A DNA stretch of 64,000 nucleotides from Microcaldota archaeon (GTDB lineage: Archaea > Micrarchaeota > Micrarchaeia > Micrarchaeales > Micrarchaeaceae): NCBI GenBank assembly GCA_028866775.1, contig JAGWHK010000002.1, positions 36,264-100,263 of the forward strand, given 5' to 3'. Below are positions 43,526 through 53,441 of the stretch, piece after piece (the stretch's first letter is position 1; the number at the start of each line of letters is the position of its first letter). The notes beneath the pieces are model-generated. The model was not told the DNA's origin, ran no database searches, and saw nothing but the letters and a program-made list of their open reading frames with translations. The position numbers and the translations under genes were made by a program.

Positions 43526-46063
43526 TCATTCACTCAGTTTCTCCTTTGACGGGTCTATGCCGTCTCCTCCATATATGGTCTGTACAAGCGCCCCTGCCGC
43601 ATCCCTCACCGAGAGGTCCTCTCCCACATAGAAGTCCTGCATCGCATTGATCAGCCTCCTTTGCAGGTATCCGCTCTGCGCTATTACCAGTGACTTCGAC
43701 ATCGCCGAGTCCCTTGAACCCATCGCGTGCATGAAGAACTCGACCGGCTTTAGCCCTGTGAAGAACGAGGACGTTATGAAGCCCTTCGCCTCAGGCGTGT
43801 TGTCCCTCCTTGTGAAGTATGGCAGCACCCTTCCCCTGTAGCCCCTCTGCGGCCTCCTTCCCCTGACCGCCTGCTGCCCGAGCAGCATGCTGGTTTGCAC
43901 GAAGTTGAGTATATTGCCCCTGGCCTTCACCATGGCCATGAGCTGCGTATTGTTCTCCGGGCCAACGTACTTCCTGAGCACGTTTGCCGCGAGCGTCCTG
44001 GCGCTCTCGAGCTCGGCCATGACCTCTATCTCGAAGGTCTCCTTCCTGGTGTAGCCAGGCAGCTGGTCCAGCTTCTTCTCCTTGTACTTCTTGAGAAGCT
44101 CGTCAGCCTTCTTTCTGGTGCCGTCGATTATCGCAGTGAGCTCCTTGTTGACCTGATCTGCGTTGTAGTAGTCCTTCACACTTACAGTGACACCCATCAT
44201 CGCAGATACCGCCACCGCAAGCTTCGAGAGGTTAAGTATGAACGTGTTGACGAACTCCGAGCCATACTGCTCGAAAAGCTTTATCAGGAGCGCGCCGTTG
44301 CCCTCCCCTACCAGCTTGACTGTTATGGTGCCCTCCGCAAGCTCCCCTTTCTCTATGCTTATCTTCTCCCCGCCGAGCTTTCCGTCGAACGAGAAGTCCT
44401 TGGGCAGTATCATTGAGAAGATCGCCTTCCCGCTGTACTTGCCCTTCGATGCCTGCTTTGGCAGGTCGGTCACGCCAACTCCGGCAAGAAGCGAGCACGC
44501 CTCCCTCTTCGTGAAGGTCGCGCCCTCCCTTGTCAGCAGGAATATGCCTATCAGCTCGTCTTCTTGCAGGGCCATTATGGGCTCGCCGTCCCTCGGCGAC
44601 AGTATGAGGTCCCTCGGCTGCATCAGGTACCTCGCCTCGGCCTGGGCCTCAAGGCTCTGCGGTACGTGGAGGTTCATCTCGTCTCCGTCGAAGTCCGCGT
44701 TGTAGGGGTTGCAGGCGGATACGTGTATCCTAAGCGTCCTTCCAGGTATCACCTTTATGGTGTGGGCCATTATGGAGAGCTTGTGAAGTGTGGGCTGCCT
44801 GTTCATGAGGCCTACGTCGCCGTTGACGAGCTGCCTCTCGAGAACGTATCCCGGCTCGACCAGCTTGAGCAGTTCCTCCCTGTTGACCTCAGTTACCCTC
44901 TTTCTCATTCCCTCCTTGGTTATTACGTTAAGCACCATTGGGTACTCCTTGCGCTCCAGATAACGCTTCGCCTCATCGATGTTCCACTTGGTCACGTAGA
45001 GCGGTATCGTGAGCACCTCTGCTATCTTCTGCGGTACACCTACCTGGTTTATCGTCAGGCTGGCATCCGGGCTTATTACTGTTCTTGCCGAGAAGTTGAC
45101 CCTCTTTCCGCTGAGGTTGTATCTCAGCCTTCCCTCCTTGCCCTTGAGCCTCTGCGCAAGTGTCTTGAGCGGCCTCGTCGACCTGTGCCTTGCGACGGGT
45201 ATTCCCGGCGTCTCGTTGTTGAAGTATGTGGTCACCTGGTACTGCAGCAGCTCCCAGAGGTCGTCTATTATTATCTGAGGCGCACCTGCATCTATGTCCT
45301 GCTCGAGCCTCTGGTTTATCCTCATTATGTCAACAAGCTTGTGCGTGAGGTCGTCCTCGCTCCTCTCTCCTGACTCAAGCGTTATCGATGGCCTCACGTT
45401 GACCGGAGGAACAAGGAGAACAGTTATCACGAACCACTCTGGCCTTGTAGCGCTTGGATCCATGCCAAGCAGCTTCAGGTCATCGTCGCTTATCTTGGAG
45501 AGCCAGTCCCTTATCTCGTCAGCCTTCATCTTGTTGCTGTCGATGTAGAAGAAGGTGGGCCTCTCCAACTTTATCTTCCTCTGCTGCGCGCCGCAGTGCG
45601 GGCACTTCTTGACCGACTTGGGCTTCTTTATCTTCCCCTTGCCGACCTCCTCCTCTATCGTGCTGAGCACGGTAGCTGTGTCGAGCTCGTCGCTGCTGAC
45701 TATCTCCGCGACCTTCTCCTTGACCTCCGCGGCCTCCTTCTGCGTCGCGAGTATCCTGTGGCAGCTGTGGCATGTCGATTGGAGCAGCGAATATATCGTC
45801 TTCGCGAACTCGGGGTGTATCACCGGCCTGACCAGCTCTATGTGGCCAAAGTGGCCCGGGCAGGTCTTTATCCTTCCGCCGCAGGTCTTGCACCTTAGCC
45901 CTGGGTCTATGACCCCAAGCCTCTGGTCGATGAGACCGCTGTCTATCGGATAACCCTCATCGTTGTATGTATCGGGAACGATCAGCCTCGCCACGCTCAT
46001 CTTCTTTATCTGCTCTGGCGATATCGTCGTGAACTTTATATATTCGATACTCTCGGCATGCAT
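43526..46063 (-). CDS. rpoA1: RNA polymerase subunit A'
   Basis: The 845-residue protein starts at ATG 46063 ([11 protein letters not shown]), 5 nt after the B' stop; a longer in-frame reading to 46189 would lie inside B' and adds a charged extension absent from the family. It has the clamp zinc motif [17 protein letters not shown], a second CxxC pair (CPHCG) and the catalytic NADFDGDEM that binds the active-site magnesium. Confidence 0.97.
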   Translation of the reverse strand: MHAESIEYIKFTTISPEQIKKMSVARLIVPDTYNDEGYPIDSGLIDQRLGVIDPGLRCKTCGGRIKTCPGHFGHIELVRPVIHPEFAKTIYSLLQSTCHSCHRILATQKEAAEVKEKVAEIVSSDELDTATVLSTIEEEVGKGKIKKPKSVKKCPHCGAQQRKIKLERPTFFYIDSNKMKADEIRDWLSKISDDDLKLLGMDPSATRPEWFVITVLLVPPVNVRPSITLESGERSEDDLTHKLVDIMRINQRLEQDIDAGAPQIIIDDLWELLQYQVTTYFNNETPGIPVARHRSTRPLKTLAQRLKGKEGRLRYNLSGKRVNFSARTVISPDASLTINQVGVPQKIAEVLTIPLYVTKWNIDEAKRYLERKEYPMVLNVITKEGMRKRVTEVNREELLKLVEPGYVLERQLVNGDVGLMNRQPTLHKLSIMAHTIKVIPGRTLRIHVSACNPYNADFDGDEMNLHVPQSLEAQAEARYLMQPRDLILSPRDGEPIMALQEDELIGIFLLTREGATFTKREACSLLAGVGVTDLPKQASKGKYSGKAIFSMILPKDFSFDGKLGGEKISIEKGELAEGTITVKLVGEGNGALLIKLFEQYGSEFVNTFILNLSKLAVAVSAMMGVTVSVKDYYNADQVNKELTAIIDGTRKKADELLKKYKEKKLDQLPGYTRKETFEIEVMAELESARTLAANVLRKYVGPENNTQLMAMVKARGNILNFVQTSMLLGQQAVRGRRPQRGYRGRVLPYFTRRDNTPEAKGFITSSFFTGLKPVEFFMHAMGSRDSAMSKSLVIAQSGYLQRRLINAMQDFYVGEDLSVRDAAGALVQTIYGGDGIDPSKEKLSE

Positions 46064-46068
46064 AATCG

Positions 46069-47898
46069 TCAACCCATGTTTATCTTTATCCTTGGAAGCA
46101 CGTGCAGCGACTTGACCTCGTCGAGAAGCAGCTTGAATCCGTAGCTTATCTCGACCTTCTCCAGCTCGTTCTGGCCGCAGGTCTGGCATGTCGGTTGGTT
46201 CTTTATGTAGTCGTAGTATCCTATGTCGCCGCAGTTCCTGCAGACCCAGACATCCGCCTTGTCCGACTGGTCAAGCATCCTCTCCTTGAGGAGGAGGCTG
46301 GCTCCATGCCCTACCAGCGTGTCACGTTCCATCTCTCCGAACCTGAGGCCTCCCCTTCTGGGTTTTCCCTCGGTGGGCTGGTGCGTCAGAATCTGGACCG
46401 GACCCCTGCTCCTTACCTGCAGCCTAAGTCCGACCATGTGCATGAGCCTGTTGTAATATACAACTCCGGTGAATATCTTTGCCTTTATTTTTTCACCTGT
46501 CCTTCCATCGTAGAGGTCCTCGTCCCCGAACTTGTCGAAGCCGTAGTTCTCCAGCAGCGCACCGTACTCGTCCACTAGGGCTCTCCCCTCTGTGGAGAAG
46601 GCGGTGCCGTCCATCTGCTTCGCCCCTATCGACCCGACCTTTCCGCCAAGCATCTCAAGCATGTGCCCGAACGTCATCCTGCTCGGAAGCGACAGCGGGT
46701 TGAGCAGCAGGTCAGGGACTATCCCTTCCTTTGTCCTCGGCATGTCGTTGGGGTCGACTATCAGCGCCACGACGCCTTTTTGTCCGTGCCTGCTGGCGAA
46801 CTTGTCGCCTATCTCAGGTATTCTCTCTGTCCTTATCCTGACCTTTGCGATCTTTGTTGCGCTGGTGGTTTCGCATAGGAGCACATTGTCCACTATGCCC
46901 TCCTCACCGGCCTTTAGCGTCACTGAGTTGTCCCTGCTCTTCTCTTCTCCGACACCGAAGCTCGTCTCCTCCTCGAGGAACCTTGGCGGCGAGACCTTGC
47001 CGATCAGGACATCTCCTTCTGTTACCTGGGTCTCTGTCTCCACTATCCCGTCCTCGCTGAGCTTAGAGTATGCGTGCTCTCCTAGATAGCTCTCCGTAGT
47101 CGGGGGCGGGACCTTGAACCTGTCCTGCTGGCTTCCCGGATACCTCCTCTCCTCGTCAGAGTATGTTTTGTAGCTCATCGACCTTCCCATTCCCCTGTCG
47201 ATCGCCCCCCTGTTAAGGACGACAGCGTCCTTCATGTTGTATCCGTAGTAGGTGGAAAGCGCGACTACGAGGTTCTGGCCGCTCGGGTGGCTGCCGATCT
47301 TCAGCGCCCTGTATGCCATGCTGTTGACTATGGGGACCTGCGGGTAATACATTATGAAAGCCCTTGGGTCGTACCTCTTGTTGAAGTTTATCGCATAGAG
47401 GCCCTGGCTCTGCTTCGCGAAGTTGGACGATATCGGATGCCTTCCTATCGAGTTGTATTCAGGGAAGACCGAGCAGTTCATCGTAAGCCCTAGCATGCTC
47501 GCCCTGTCGATCTCCAGGTGAGTAGTCTTCTGGTTGATCTGGTCGGAAGAGAGCGCAACGAATGCGTCTTCCTCCTCCTCGGCGTCCAGGTATTCTATGA
47601 TGCCCCTCCTGACAAGGTAATTGTAGTCTATCTCCTTGCTCTGGAGCCTCTGCTCCAGCTCTGGAGTGAACTTGCTCTGGCCGCCTTCCACAACTATGTA
47701 GGGCTTCCTTGCGCGACCCCTGTCTGCGTTTATGTGCACCTCATTGAGCTTCTTCAGGTAGGAGACGTTTATCTCTCCGGATATGAGGCCCAGCCTCCTG
47801 TTCTTCCTGACCTCCTCTGCGAAGGCCCTGCCCGACTTGGCCTCGGCTATGACCCTTCCATCGAGGTATACCTTTGCCTTTGATTCCTTGGCCAACAT
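46069..47898 (-). CDS. rpoB1: RNA polymerase subunit B'
   Basis: This is the C-terminal half of the Rpb2 equivalent, 609 residues from ATG 47898 (MLAKESKAK); a GTG at 47904 is an alternative. It contains the hybrid-binding region (KFASRHGQKGVVAL), GYNMKDAVVLN and a C-terminal zinc site (CRNC, CQTC). The split from B'' occurs at a point also seen in many euryarchaea. Confidence 0.96.
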   Translation of the reverse strand: MLAKESKAKVYLDGRVIAEAKSGRAFAEEVRKNRRLGLISGEINVSYLKKLNEVHINADRGRARKPYIVVEGGQSKFTPELEQRLQSKEIDYNYLVRRGIIEYLDAEEEEDAFVALSSDQINQKTTHLEIDRASMLGLTMNCSVFPEYNSIGRHPISSNFAKQSQGLYAINFNKRYDPRAFIMYYPQVPIVNSMAYRALKIGSHPSGQNLVVALSTYYGYNMKDAVVLNRGAIDRGMGRSMSYKTYSDEERRYPGSQQDRFKVPPPTTESYLGEHAYSKLSEDGIVETETQVTEGDVLIGKVSPPRFLEEETSFGVGEEKSRDNSVTLKAGEEGIVDNVLLCETTSATKIAKVRIRTERIPEIGDKFASRHGQKGVVALIVDPNDMPRTKEGIVPDLLLNPLSLPSRMTFGHMLEMLGGKVGSIGAKQMDGTAFSTEGRALVDEYGALLENYGFDKFGDEDLYDGRTGEKIKAKIFTGVVYYNRLMHMVGLRLQVRSRGPVQILTHQPTEGKPRRGGLRFGEMERDTLVGHGASLLLKERMLDQSDKADVWVCRNCGDIGYYDYIKNQPTCQTCGQNELEKVEISYGFKLLLDEVKSLHVLPRIKINMG

Positions 47899-47904
47899 AA
47901 ACAC

Positions 47905-49368
47905 CTATATGAGCTTGAGCTCCTTGAGCTTCTCCTCAAGAGCCTTGTGATCGGCGCCGACCGTTATCTTTGACGTTATCGCTAGATACTTGGTGAGCCC
48001 TACGTCCGTTCCCTCTGCGGTCTCGCTCGGGCAGAGCTTACCCAGATATGTGCCGTGGACGTCCCTCGCCTTGTAGTGGGGGTGCTTCTTGGAGAGAGGC
48101 GACTTCACCCTGCGAAGGTGCGCCAGCGTTCCGGTAAGGTTCACCCTGTCCAGCACCTGGGATATGCCGGTCTGTCCCGCAGGCCATGATCCTGTGCCCA
48201 TCGAGTAGAGTATCTTCCCGGTGAGCGCGTCGGGGTTTATGTTTGTCCTTACGCTCAGCTTGCGGCCCCTTGCCGTTGTCCTCTCCACGTGGTATTTTAT
48301 GTCCTTGATGAAGAACTTGAACGCGTTGTTGAAGAGCTCCTCCATGAGGTCCCCTGCAAGCTTGATCCTCTTGTTGGCATAGTGGTCCTTGTCGTTCGCC
48401 CTTGCGTATCCGAAGGCGACGAGCGAGCACCTCTCTGCCATCCTGAGCAGGTATGCAGCCTTTTCCGCTCTGGCCGAAGGCTCCGAGCCGAGGTGCGGCA
48501 GTATGTACGTGTCGAGCTGTATCTCGGCCCTCCTTTTTTGGTACTCCTTCGTCTGGTTCGGCGCGGCCAGCCTGCCGAGCTCCATTATCGCATCGGCGGT
48601 GCCCATCTCCTTGGCGCTGCTGAGGTCTATGTTTAGGAGCATGTCGTTCGCAACCTCGCTCTTCTCTATGTTCTCTGCGATCTCCTTGGGCTTCAGGCCG
48701 AGTGCATCAAGTATCAATATGAGGTCCATCCCCTTTGTTACAGTTGGGAAGAGGACTTTGTATATTCCGTATTCGTCGCGCGACACGCTGCAGCGCGCCC
48801 TGAAGTTCATCGTGGTCGAGAAGACCTTCGACACAACCTCGTGCGAGCTCTCCTTGGTTGTTATTATCCTGTTTGGGGCCAGGTCCTCTGTGCCTACGAG
48901 GACTCTTTCTGTGCCCTTTATTATGAAGTAGCCCCCTGGGTCATCAGGGTCCTCGCCCTCTGTCGCGAGCTGCTCTGGGCTCATGTTGTGCGTGTAGCAG
49001 AGGTCGCTCTTTACCATTACAGGCAGCTCGCCTACGAATGCCTCTCCTGCGGCGTCGCGCTTCTCGATTCCGCTGACTACCGGTACATACGTAAGGTACA
49101 TCGGTGAGGCATAAGTCAGGTTCCTCGCTATCGCCTCGTTGGGCATTATCTTTCGCGTCGAACTGTCAGACTCGATTATCATCGGCTGTTCGACCCTTAT
49201 CCCGGTGAACTTGATCGCGAAGTCAGAGACCTCGGGCTCAACCATGTTGTTTGCCTCAACGACCTTGTGTATTCCCATCCTGACAAAGCGGTTGTAGCTC
49301 TCGACCTGTTGCTGAACCATGGATGTGGTTGACAGGTAAGATTCCAATAGATGATGGCCATTTTCCAT
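47905..49368 (-). CDS. rpoB2: RNA polymerase subunit B''
   Basis: This is the N-terminal half of the Rpb2 equivalent, 487 residues. It has the protrusion and lobe regions with PVMVKSDLCY, GGYFIIKGTERVL and the fork loop area near the end (LSKKHPHYKARDVHGTYLG, PSETAEGTDVGL). It lies 10 nt after rpoH and its stop sits at the start of rpoB1. Confidence 0.96.
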   Translation of the reverse strand: MENGHHLLESYLSTTSMVQQQVESYNRFVRMGIHKVVEANNMVEPEVSDFAIKFTGIRVEQPMIIESDSSTRKIMPNEAIARNLTYASPMYLTYVPVVSGIEKRDAAGEAFVGELPVMVKSDLCYTHNMSPEQLATEGEDPDDPGGYFIIKGTERVLVGTEDLAPNRIITTKESSHEVVSKVFSTTMNFRARCSVSRDEYGIYKVLFPTVTKGMDLILILDALGLKPKEIAENIEKSEVANDMLLNIDLSSAKEMGTADAIMELGRLAAPNQTKEYQKRRAEIQLDTYILPHLGSEPSARAEKAAYLLRMAERCSLVAFGYARANDKDHYANKRIKLAGDLMEELFNNAFKFFIKDIKYHVERTTARGRKLSVRTNINPDALTGKILYSMGTGSWPAGQTGISQVLDRVNLTGTLAHLRRVKSPLSKKHPHYKARDVHGTYLGKLCPSETAEGTDVGLTKYLAITSKITVGADHKALEEKLKELKLI

Positions 49369-49378
49369 TTTATCGCCT

Positions 49379-49603
49379 TCAGTCCTTCACTACCAGCCTG
49401 TAGTAGGTGTAGTTTCCTGTTGGGTCCTTCCTGCTTATCGCGACAAGGTCTCCTGGCTTGCCCTTCAGCTTCTGCACCTGGACATCGGTTTCAACGATCC
49501 TGGGAAACTTGTCAAGGCCGATATTATATTTCTTGGAGACCTTCTTCGCCTCGCTGTCGCTGAGGATTTCATGCTTTAATATGAGTTCTGGGGTTTTAAC
49601 CAA
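49379..49603 (-). CDS. rpoH: RNA polymerase subunit H (Rpb5 C-terminal domain)
   Basis: At 74 residues it matches the archaeal subunit H, equal to the C-terminal domain of Rpb5: HEILSDSEAKKVSKKYNI, FPRI and DPTGNYTYYRLVV. It starts at TTG 49603 behind GGTGA. It is the first gene of the RNA polymerase operon. Confidence 0.95.
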   Translation of the reverse strand: MVKTPELILKHEILSDSEAKKVSKKYNIGLDKFPRIVETDVQVQKLKGKPGDLVAISRKDPTGNYTYYRLVVKD

Positions 49604-49670
49604 CGGCTCACCAGGCAGAGGACTACAACGGCTAGGCTAGCTAGCTTGCTCGTGTAGGTAGATAGAGTTA

Positions 49671-49690
49671 GTATAAATACTAATAAATAC
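49671..49690 (-). promoter_or_regulatory. Promoter of the RNA polymerase operon
   Basis: Two TATTTAT-type boxes in tandem on the minus strand (49690-49671) would start RNA near 49645, leaving a leader of about 40 nt. The leader contains a GCTAGCTAGC palindrome around 49636-49645 of unknown role. Confidence 0.5.
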
Positions 49691-49732
49691 CTTTGGGAAG
49701 ATCTTGCAGCCCACGAGCTGGGTATTACTTAA

Positions 49733-49770
49733 TGGAAAAGGGAAAAGAAGAAAGAAAAAAAGAAAAAGAA
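49733..49770 (-). terminator. Pyrimidine tract terminator after the small membrane-protein gene
   Basis: On the minus strand, just below the stop at 49781, there are some 35 nt of almost pure T/C with runs of up to seven T. No strong stem precedes it. It resembles the tract after the pilin-like gene at 15209-15239. Confidence 0.65.
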
Positions 49771-49780
49771 TGCCTTTCTC

Positions 49781-50149
49781 TTACATCCCTGCGGCTAGTG
49801 CACCGAGGTATGTCAGAATGAAGGCACCGATGACCGCATAGAATGATGAGCTCGTAGCAGTCACTATCACTGCAGTGATGGACTCAAGCATGACGAACCT
49901 CCATAGAACGTTCATCATCATCTTGTCAGCCATCTTGCCTGCCAATGTGCCTATGCTCATGAAGAACAGGCTTATCGAGCCTATCAGGGCTACCGCAGCA
50001 ACGAACGGTGTCAGGAACTGCGCAGCGCTCAGCCATGAGCCGATCGTACCACTGTTGTACCATGAGAATAGTACATAGAGGTAGACCAGCGATCCGAGCA
50101 GCAGCAGAATGCCTCCTGCCACAGCCGCCGAAGAGTTTTTCTTAGCCAT
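49781..50149 (-). CDS. Small four-TM membrane protein
   Basis: The 122-residue protein has a short basic start (MAKKNSS) and four hydrophobic helices at about 10-30, 42-66, 82-98 and 100-120 with short loops. No signal-cleavage site or catalytic motif is visible. It is single-gene, with its own strong pyrimidine terminator, which suggests high expression. Its family is unknown to me. It could be a small structural membrane subunit; a link to the secretion-like locus is not supported by position. Confidence 0.6.
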   Translation of the reverse strand: MAKKNSSAAVAGGILLLLGSLVYLYVLFSWYNSGTIGSWLSAAQFLTPFVAAVALIGSISLFFMSIGTLAGKMADKMMMNVLWRFVMLESITAVIVTATSSSFYAVIGAFILTYLGALAAGM

Positions 50150-50240
50150 TTAGACCACTTGTCTAAACACACTGCAAAGGTAAAGCCTAAAAGGCTATCG
50201 GCAAGGTCGGACTATAGATGAAGCACGATGTTTGGGGTAT

Positions 50241-51308
50241 TTATCTTAGCGCATACCGCCTCCCGCGCCAGTTTACCTCCCTTAGGAAGACCGAATTTAC
50301 CATGTTGTAGAAGTAAATGAAGACGAGAATGAAGCATATCGGCAATGTGATGGGGTCATGGCCGCCCGAGCGCTGGTAGCTCTTCGCAACAAACAGCAGG
50401 AAGGGAAGAAAGAGTATTGCTGCAATAGGGCTGTACCAGATGGATAGTGCTATCGCTGATGCAAGAAGCAGGGCGCCTGCGGTGTAATATGCCAGGCCAA
50501 CGTAGAGATTGGCCCTATTGCCCAAGACAGAGAAGGCGGTCTGCCTGTTAGACCATTCGATAAAGCTGGCAGCGCTCTCCCTGCAGTCCACAACTGGCCT
50601 TGCGGCAGGTGCGTACGCAATCCCAAGACCCCGCTCCTTGCAGAGACTTGTAAGCGCTATGTCGTCAGAGATGCTCGTGCTGAACCTCTCGAAACCGCCG
50701 TTTTCCATTAACTCCTTCCTGAAAAGGAGACTGCCACCCCATCCGAACCTGGTCCTCTTGTTTTCCATGAGGCCGAAGCCGACGAAGCCCCAGACGTGCT
50801 TCGCTTTGGACCAGAATCCGCCTATTGGATTAAAGGTGGGGAATGCTGTCGATATCCCGTCCTTCTCACCGAGTGCTGCAACAAGGCTGCTTAACCATGA
50901 TGGCCATGCATCCACATCAGAGTCCAGTATGCAGTAAGCCTCGCAGGATTTGAACCTCCTGATCGCGCTTGCAAGATTCCTCACCTTGCCACTGCAGTTT
51001 TTGTATTTAGGGTCGCTTATCATGTAGCTTATCCCAGATTTCTTGATTGCCTTGAAGGCCGGATCCCTCTTGCTCTCGAGTATCGCGACCGCCCTGTAGT
51101 TACCGTAATCCTGACCAATCGCGTTCCTTAGGTTGCGCTCGAGATCTATGTCAGTGCCCTTGCACGGTACCATGAGCAGTATTCTGGGCCTGTTTCGCGG
51201 TTTCTTGGCCTGGAATTCCTTCCGCGGCATGCCGAGCAACCCACCCATGCTAAGCACAGCCCATACGAGGGAGATGAATACAAGATAAGAGGTTAGCAGG
51301 ACTCCCAT
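50241..51308 (-). CDS. Membrane GT2 glycosyltransferase (GT21/ceramide glucosyltransferase-like)
   Basis: The 355-residue protein has an N-terminal TM helix, a GT2 domain with VPCKG, ILDSDVD (DXD motif) and a later SDDIAL, then C-terminal TM helices (about 270-345). The usual QxxRW acceptor motif is WSNRQT here, a shifted variant. Layout and motifs match GT21-like enzymes that glycosylate membrane lipids. It lies 8 nt after the hjc gene in the same direction. Confidence 0.8.
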   Translation of the reverse strand: MGVLLTSYLVFISLVWAVLSMGGLLGMPRKEFQAKKPRNRPRILLMVPCKGTDIDLERNLRNAIGQDYGNYRAVAILESKRDPAFKAIKKSGISYMISDPKYKNCSGKVRNLASAIRRFKSCEAYCILDSDVDAWPSWLSSLVAALGEKDGISTAFPTFNPIGGFWSKAKHVWGFVGFGLMENKRTRFGWGGSLLFRKELMENGGFERFSTSISDDIALTSLCKERGLGIAYAPAARPVVDCRESAASFIEWSNRQTAFSVLGNRANLYVGLAYYTAGALLLASAIALSIWYSPIAAILFLPFLLFVAKSYQRSGGHDPITLPICFILVFIYFYNMVNSVFLREVNWRGRRYALR

Positions 51309-51316
51309 CCATGCAC

Positions 51317-51697
51317 CTAGAGCACAGATTCCAGCCTCCTGTTGGTCGCCTTGGCTTCCCGCTGCGTTATGACCCTATGACGCTCCGTCTTCCTGAGCTC
51401 ATCGGGTAGTATGAAGAACCATCCCTCGCGGTTTATCCGCCAGGCAACATATATCGGAAAGGCCGTCCTCTCCGCCCACTCGGTTATCTTCTTGTACTGC
51501 TCCTCCTCTATCGAGAGCCCGCTTTCATAACCGGACTTGCACTCGAATGCTATCGCGGCATTATTCTTCAGGACGACTATGTCTGGGCCGAGGGCGTTGA
51601 CTCCGGATCCCGCGGCGCGGATCACAGCGTAGCCCATTTCGTATAAAGAGTTGAGCAGCTCTCGCTCCGCGCTGGCGCCTTTCTGATAACGGGTCAT
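51317..51697 (-). CDS. hjc: Holliday junction resolvase Hjc
   Basis: The 126-residue protein has the Hjc nuclease pattern: YQKGASAERELL with the catalytic Glu, GSGVNALGPDIVVL with the Asp, and FECKSG with the Glu-x-Lys. Hjc cuts four-way DNA junctions. It lies 35 bp below the Hef-type helicase gene and before a GT2 gene on the same strand. A nuclease beside a fork helicase is a sensible repair pair. Confidence 0.93.
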   Translation of the reverse strand: MTRYQKGASAERELLNSLYEMGYAVIRAAGSGVNALGPDIVVLKNNAAIAFECKSGYESGLSIEEEQYKKITEWAERTAFPIYVAWRINREGWFFILPDELRKTERHRVITQREAKATNRRLESVL

Positions 51698-51732
51698 CGG
51701 ATTATCAGCGAAGTTAAGATTAATATCGCTTG

Positions 51733-53280
51733 CTAAAGGGTTCTCTGAGGATCGGACCTCCTCGGGTTCCTGTCCATGCGGTCCTTTATCCTAATTATGT
51801 TGTCCCTCATCCTCTTCTCCTTTATACGAGATATGAAGAGATAGGTCTCGTCCTTGGTTCCCCTTGTCATGAGTATGTAGATTGTGCCGAGCTTCATCCT
51901 GCCTGCCCTTCCCTTCCTCTGTATGTTCCTTATCTCGTTGGGTATCGGTTCGTAGAATATCACCGCGTCAACCGCAGGCACGTCTAGCCCCTCCTCCCCT
52001 ATTGAGGTTGCAACCAGGACGCTGAACTCTCGGTCCCTGAATGCCGATAGTATCGACTGCTGCTGGGCCTGGCTCAGCCCCTTGCCCTTCCCCACGAACT
52101 CCTTCGCCGCCACGCCGTTCATGTTGAGTATCCTAGTCAGCATGTTAGCTGTTGAGCGGTATTGCGTGAACACTATCACGTGCTGGCCCGTCAACTCCCT
52201 CTTGAGGAGGCCCACCGTCGCCCCGACCTTGGGATGCTCGTCACCCTTTTCCAGCGCCTCCCGAGCCATCTTTGTCGCTGCAATGACCGACTCATTTGAG
52301 AGTATGTTCTTCACGACCCTGCTCTTCTCTTCCCTGCTCTCCAGGGAGTCCATGTAATTGACGAATGGGAAGATCCCCTCGCTGCTCAGCAAGTCGTAGG
52401 CGTGCGACAGGTTCAGCACATAAACATAGTCGAAGATGCCCATGAACTTGTAATTCGCCGCCTGTATCTTCTTTATCGAGTCCCCGATCTGGAGGAGCCT
52501 GCCCTTAGGCATGGTCTCGAAGTTCCTGAAGGGGCTTAGGCCGTGGCTGTAGAGGCTGCCCAGATGCCTGTCTATAACTGGCTTCAGGAGGTTCAGTATG
52601 CCATTCATTGTGGGGGTCTTGTCGACCGGTACCACGTTGGTGTCCTTCTTCATGACGTACTGCTCGACGTCGGAATCCGTGCTTATCCTTATTTCTATGT
52701 TGTCGATGCCTAAAGTCTCGATTAGGGCGTTTATCTTCTTCCTATCGCTGCCCGGAGATGCTGTGAGGCCGAGCATCTGGACTCCGCGCACCTTGCACTC
52801 GTCTGCGATGTAGGTATAGGCGTACCTTCCAACGGCACGATGGCACTCGTCGAAAACCACTATCCCGTAGTCCTCCAGGTTTATCCGCCCGTTCTTCATG
52901 TCGTTTGAGAAGGTCTGCGGCGTCGCAGCGATTACCCTGGAGTTTGCGACCATCTCCGCCCTCTTTGACCTGCTTATGCTTCCGGTGAGAAGGAGCATGG
53001 AGTCCTTATCAACATTGAGCGTCTTGACGAGCGACTGCATGTGCTGCTCGCTTAGCGGCTTCGTGGGGGCAACTATCAGGGCCCTCTTTCCCTCGCTAAG
53101 GGCCTTTGCTATGGCGAACACGGCTATTATGGTCTTTCCAAGACCGGTCGGGAGTACGACGAGGCTGTTCCTGCCGCTGTAGACGCTCTTTATGATGTTG
53201 ATCTGATATGCCCTGGGCTCCACGATGGAGGTATTGACCAGCCTATCGTATGGCGCAAGATCGCCCCATGAGAGCGGCAT
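51733..53280 (-). CDS. Hef/FANCM-type helicase without nuclease domain
   Basis: The 515-residue superfamily 2 helicase has Walker A PTGLGKT (about residue 41), the DECH box (VFDECHRAVG), SAT-like TASPG, and motif VI QRKGRAGR. The arrangement and helical insert match archaeal Hef and eukaryotic FANCM. Full Hef proteins carry an XPF-type nuclease after the helicase; here the chain ends after motif VI with a basic tail, so it is helicase only. The start lies 22-32 bp after a TATA box, giving a leaderless mRNA. Confidence 0.9.
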   Translation of the reverse strand: MPLSWGDLAPYDRLVNTSIVEPRAYQINIIKSVYSGRNSLVVLPTGLGKTIIAVFAIAKALSEGKRALIVAPTKPLSEQHMQSLVKTLNVDKDSMLLLTGSISRSKRAEMVANSRVIAATPQTFSNDMKNGRINLEDYGIVVFDECHRAVGRYAYTYIADECKVRGVQMLGLTASPGSDRKKINALIETLGIDNIEIRISTDSDVEQYVMKKDTNVVPVDKTPTMNGILNLLKPVIDRHLGSLYSHGLSPFRNFETMPKGRLLQIGDSIKKIQAANYKFMGIFDYVYVLNLSHAYDLLSSEGIFPFVNYMDSLESREEKSRVVKNILSNESVIAATKMAREALEKGDEHPKVGATVGLLKRELTGQHVIVFTQYRSTANMLTRILNMNGVAAKEFVGKGKGLSQAQQQSILSAFRDREFSVLVATSIGEEGLDVPAVDAVIFYEPIPNEIRNIQRKGRAGRMKLGTIYILMTRGTKDETYLFISRIKEKRMRDNIIRIKDRMDRNPRRSDPQRTL

Positions 53281-53301
53281 GGTAAGCTTTCTCAGGATGC
53301 G

Positions 53302-53312
53302 TTATTATATAT
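53302..53312 (-). promoter_or_regulatory. TATA box of the Hef-type helicase gene
   Basis: ATATATAATAA on the minus strand (53312-53302) lies about 27 bp before the ATG at 53280. Confidence 0.6.
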
Positions 53313-53441
53313 GCCATCTTTGCTTGCCCATGTCGTCTATGCCCCATTCCCATCAGGCTTACGCACCCGAAAAGAGATTATAGCAACCTTATTATATCTG
53401 TTCACCTAATACTTTAATTATACATAATTATTAATGATATT

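Noticed and set aside
46034-46044. TATA-like ACTTTATATAT near the start of rpoA1
   Set aside because: It lies inside the coding region, reads as a TATA box in the wrong direction for any gene here, and codes for conserved residues near the N-terminus of A'.
46064-46189. N-terminal extension of RNA polymerase A'
   Set aside because: It lies inside rpoB1 and adds a charged stretch not found in the family.
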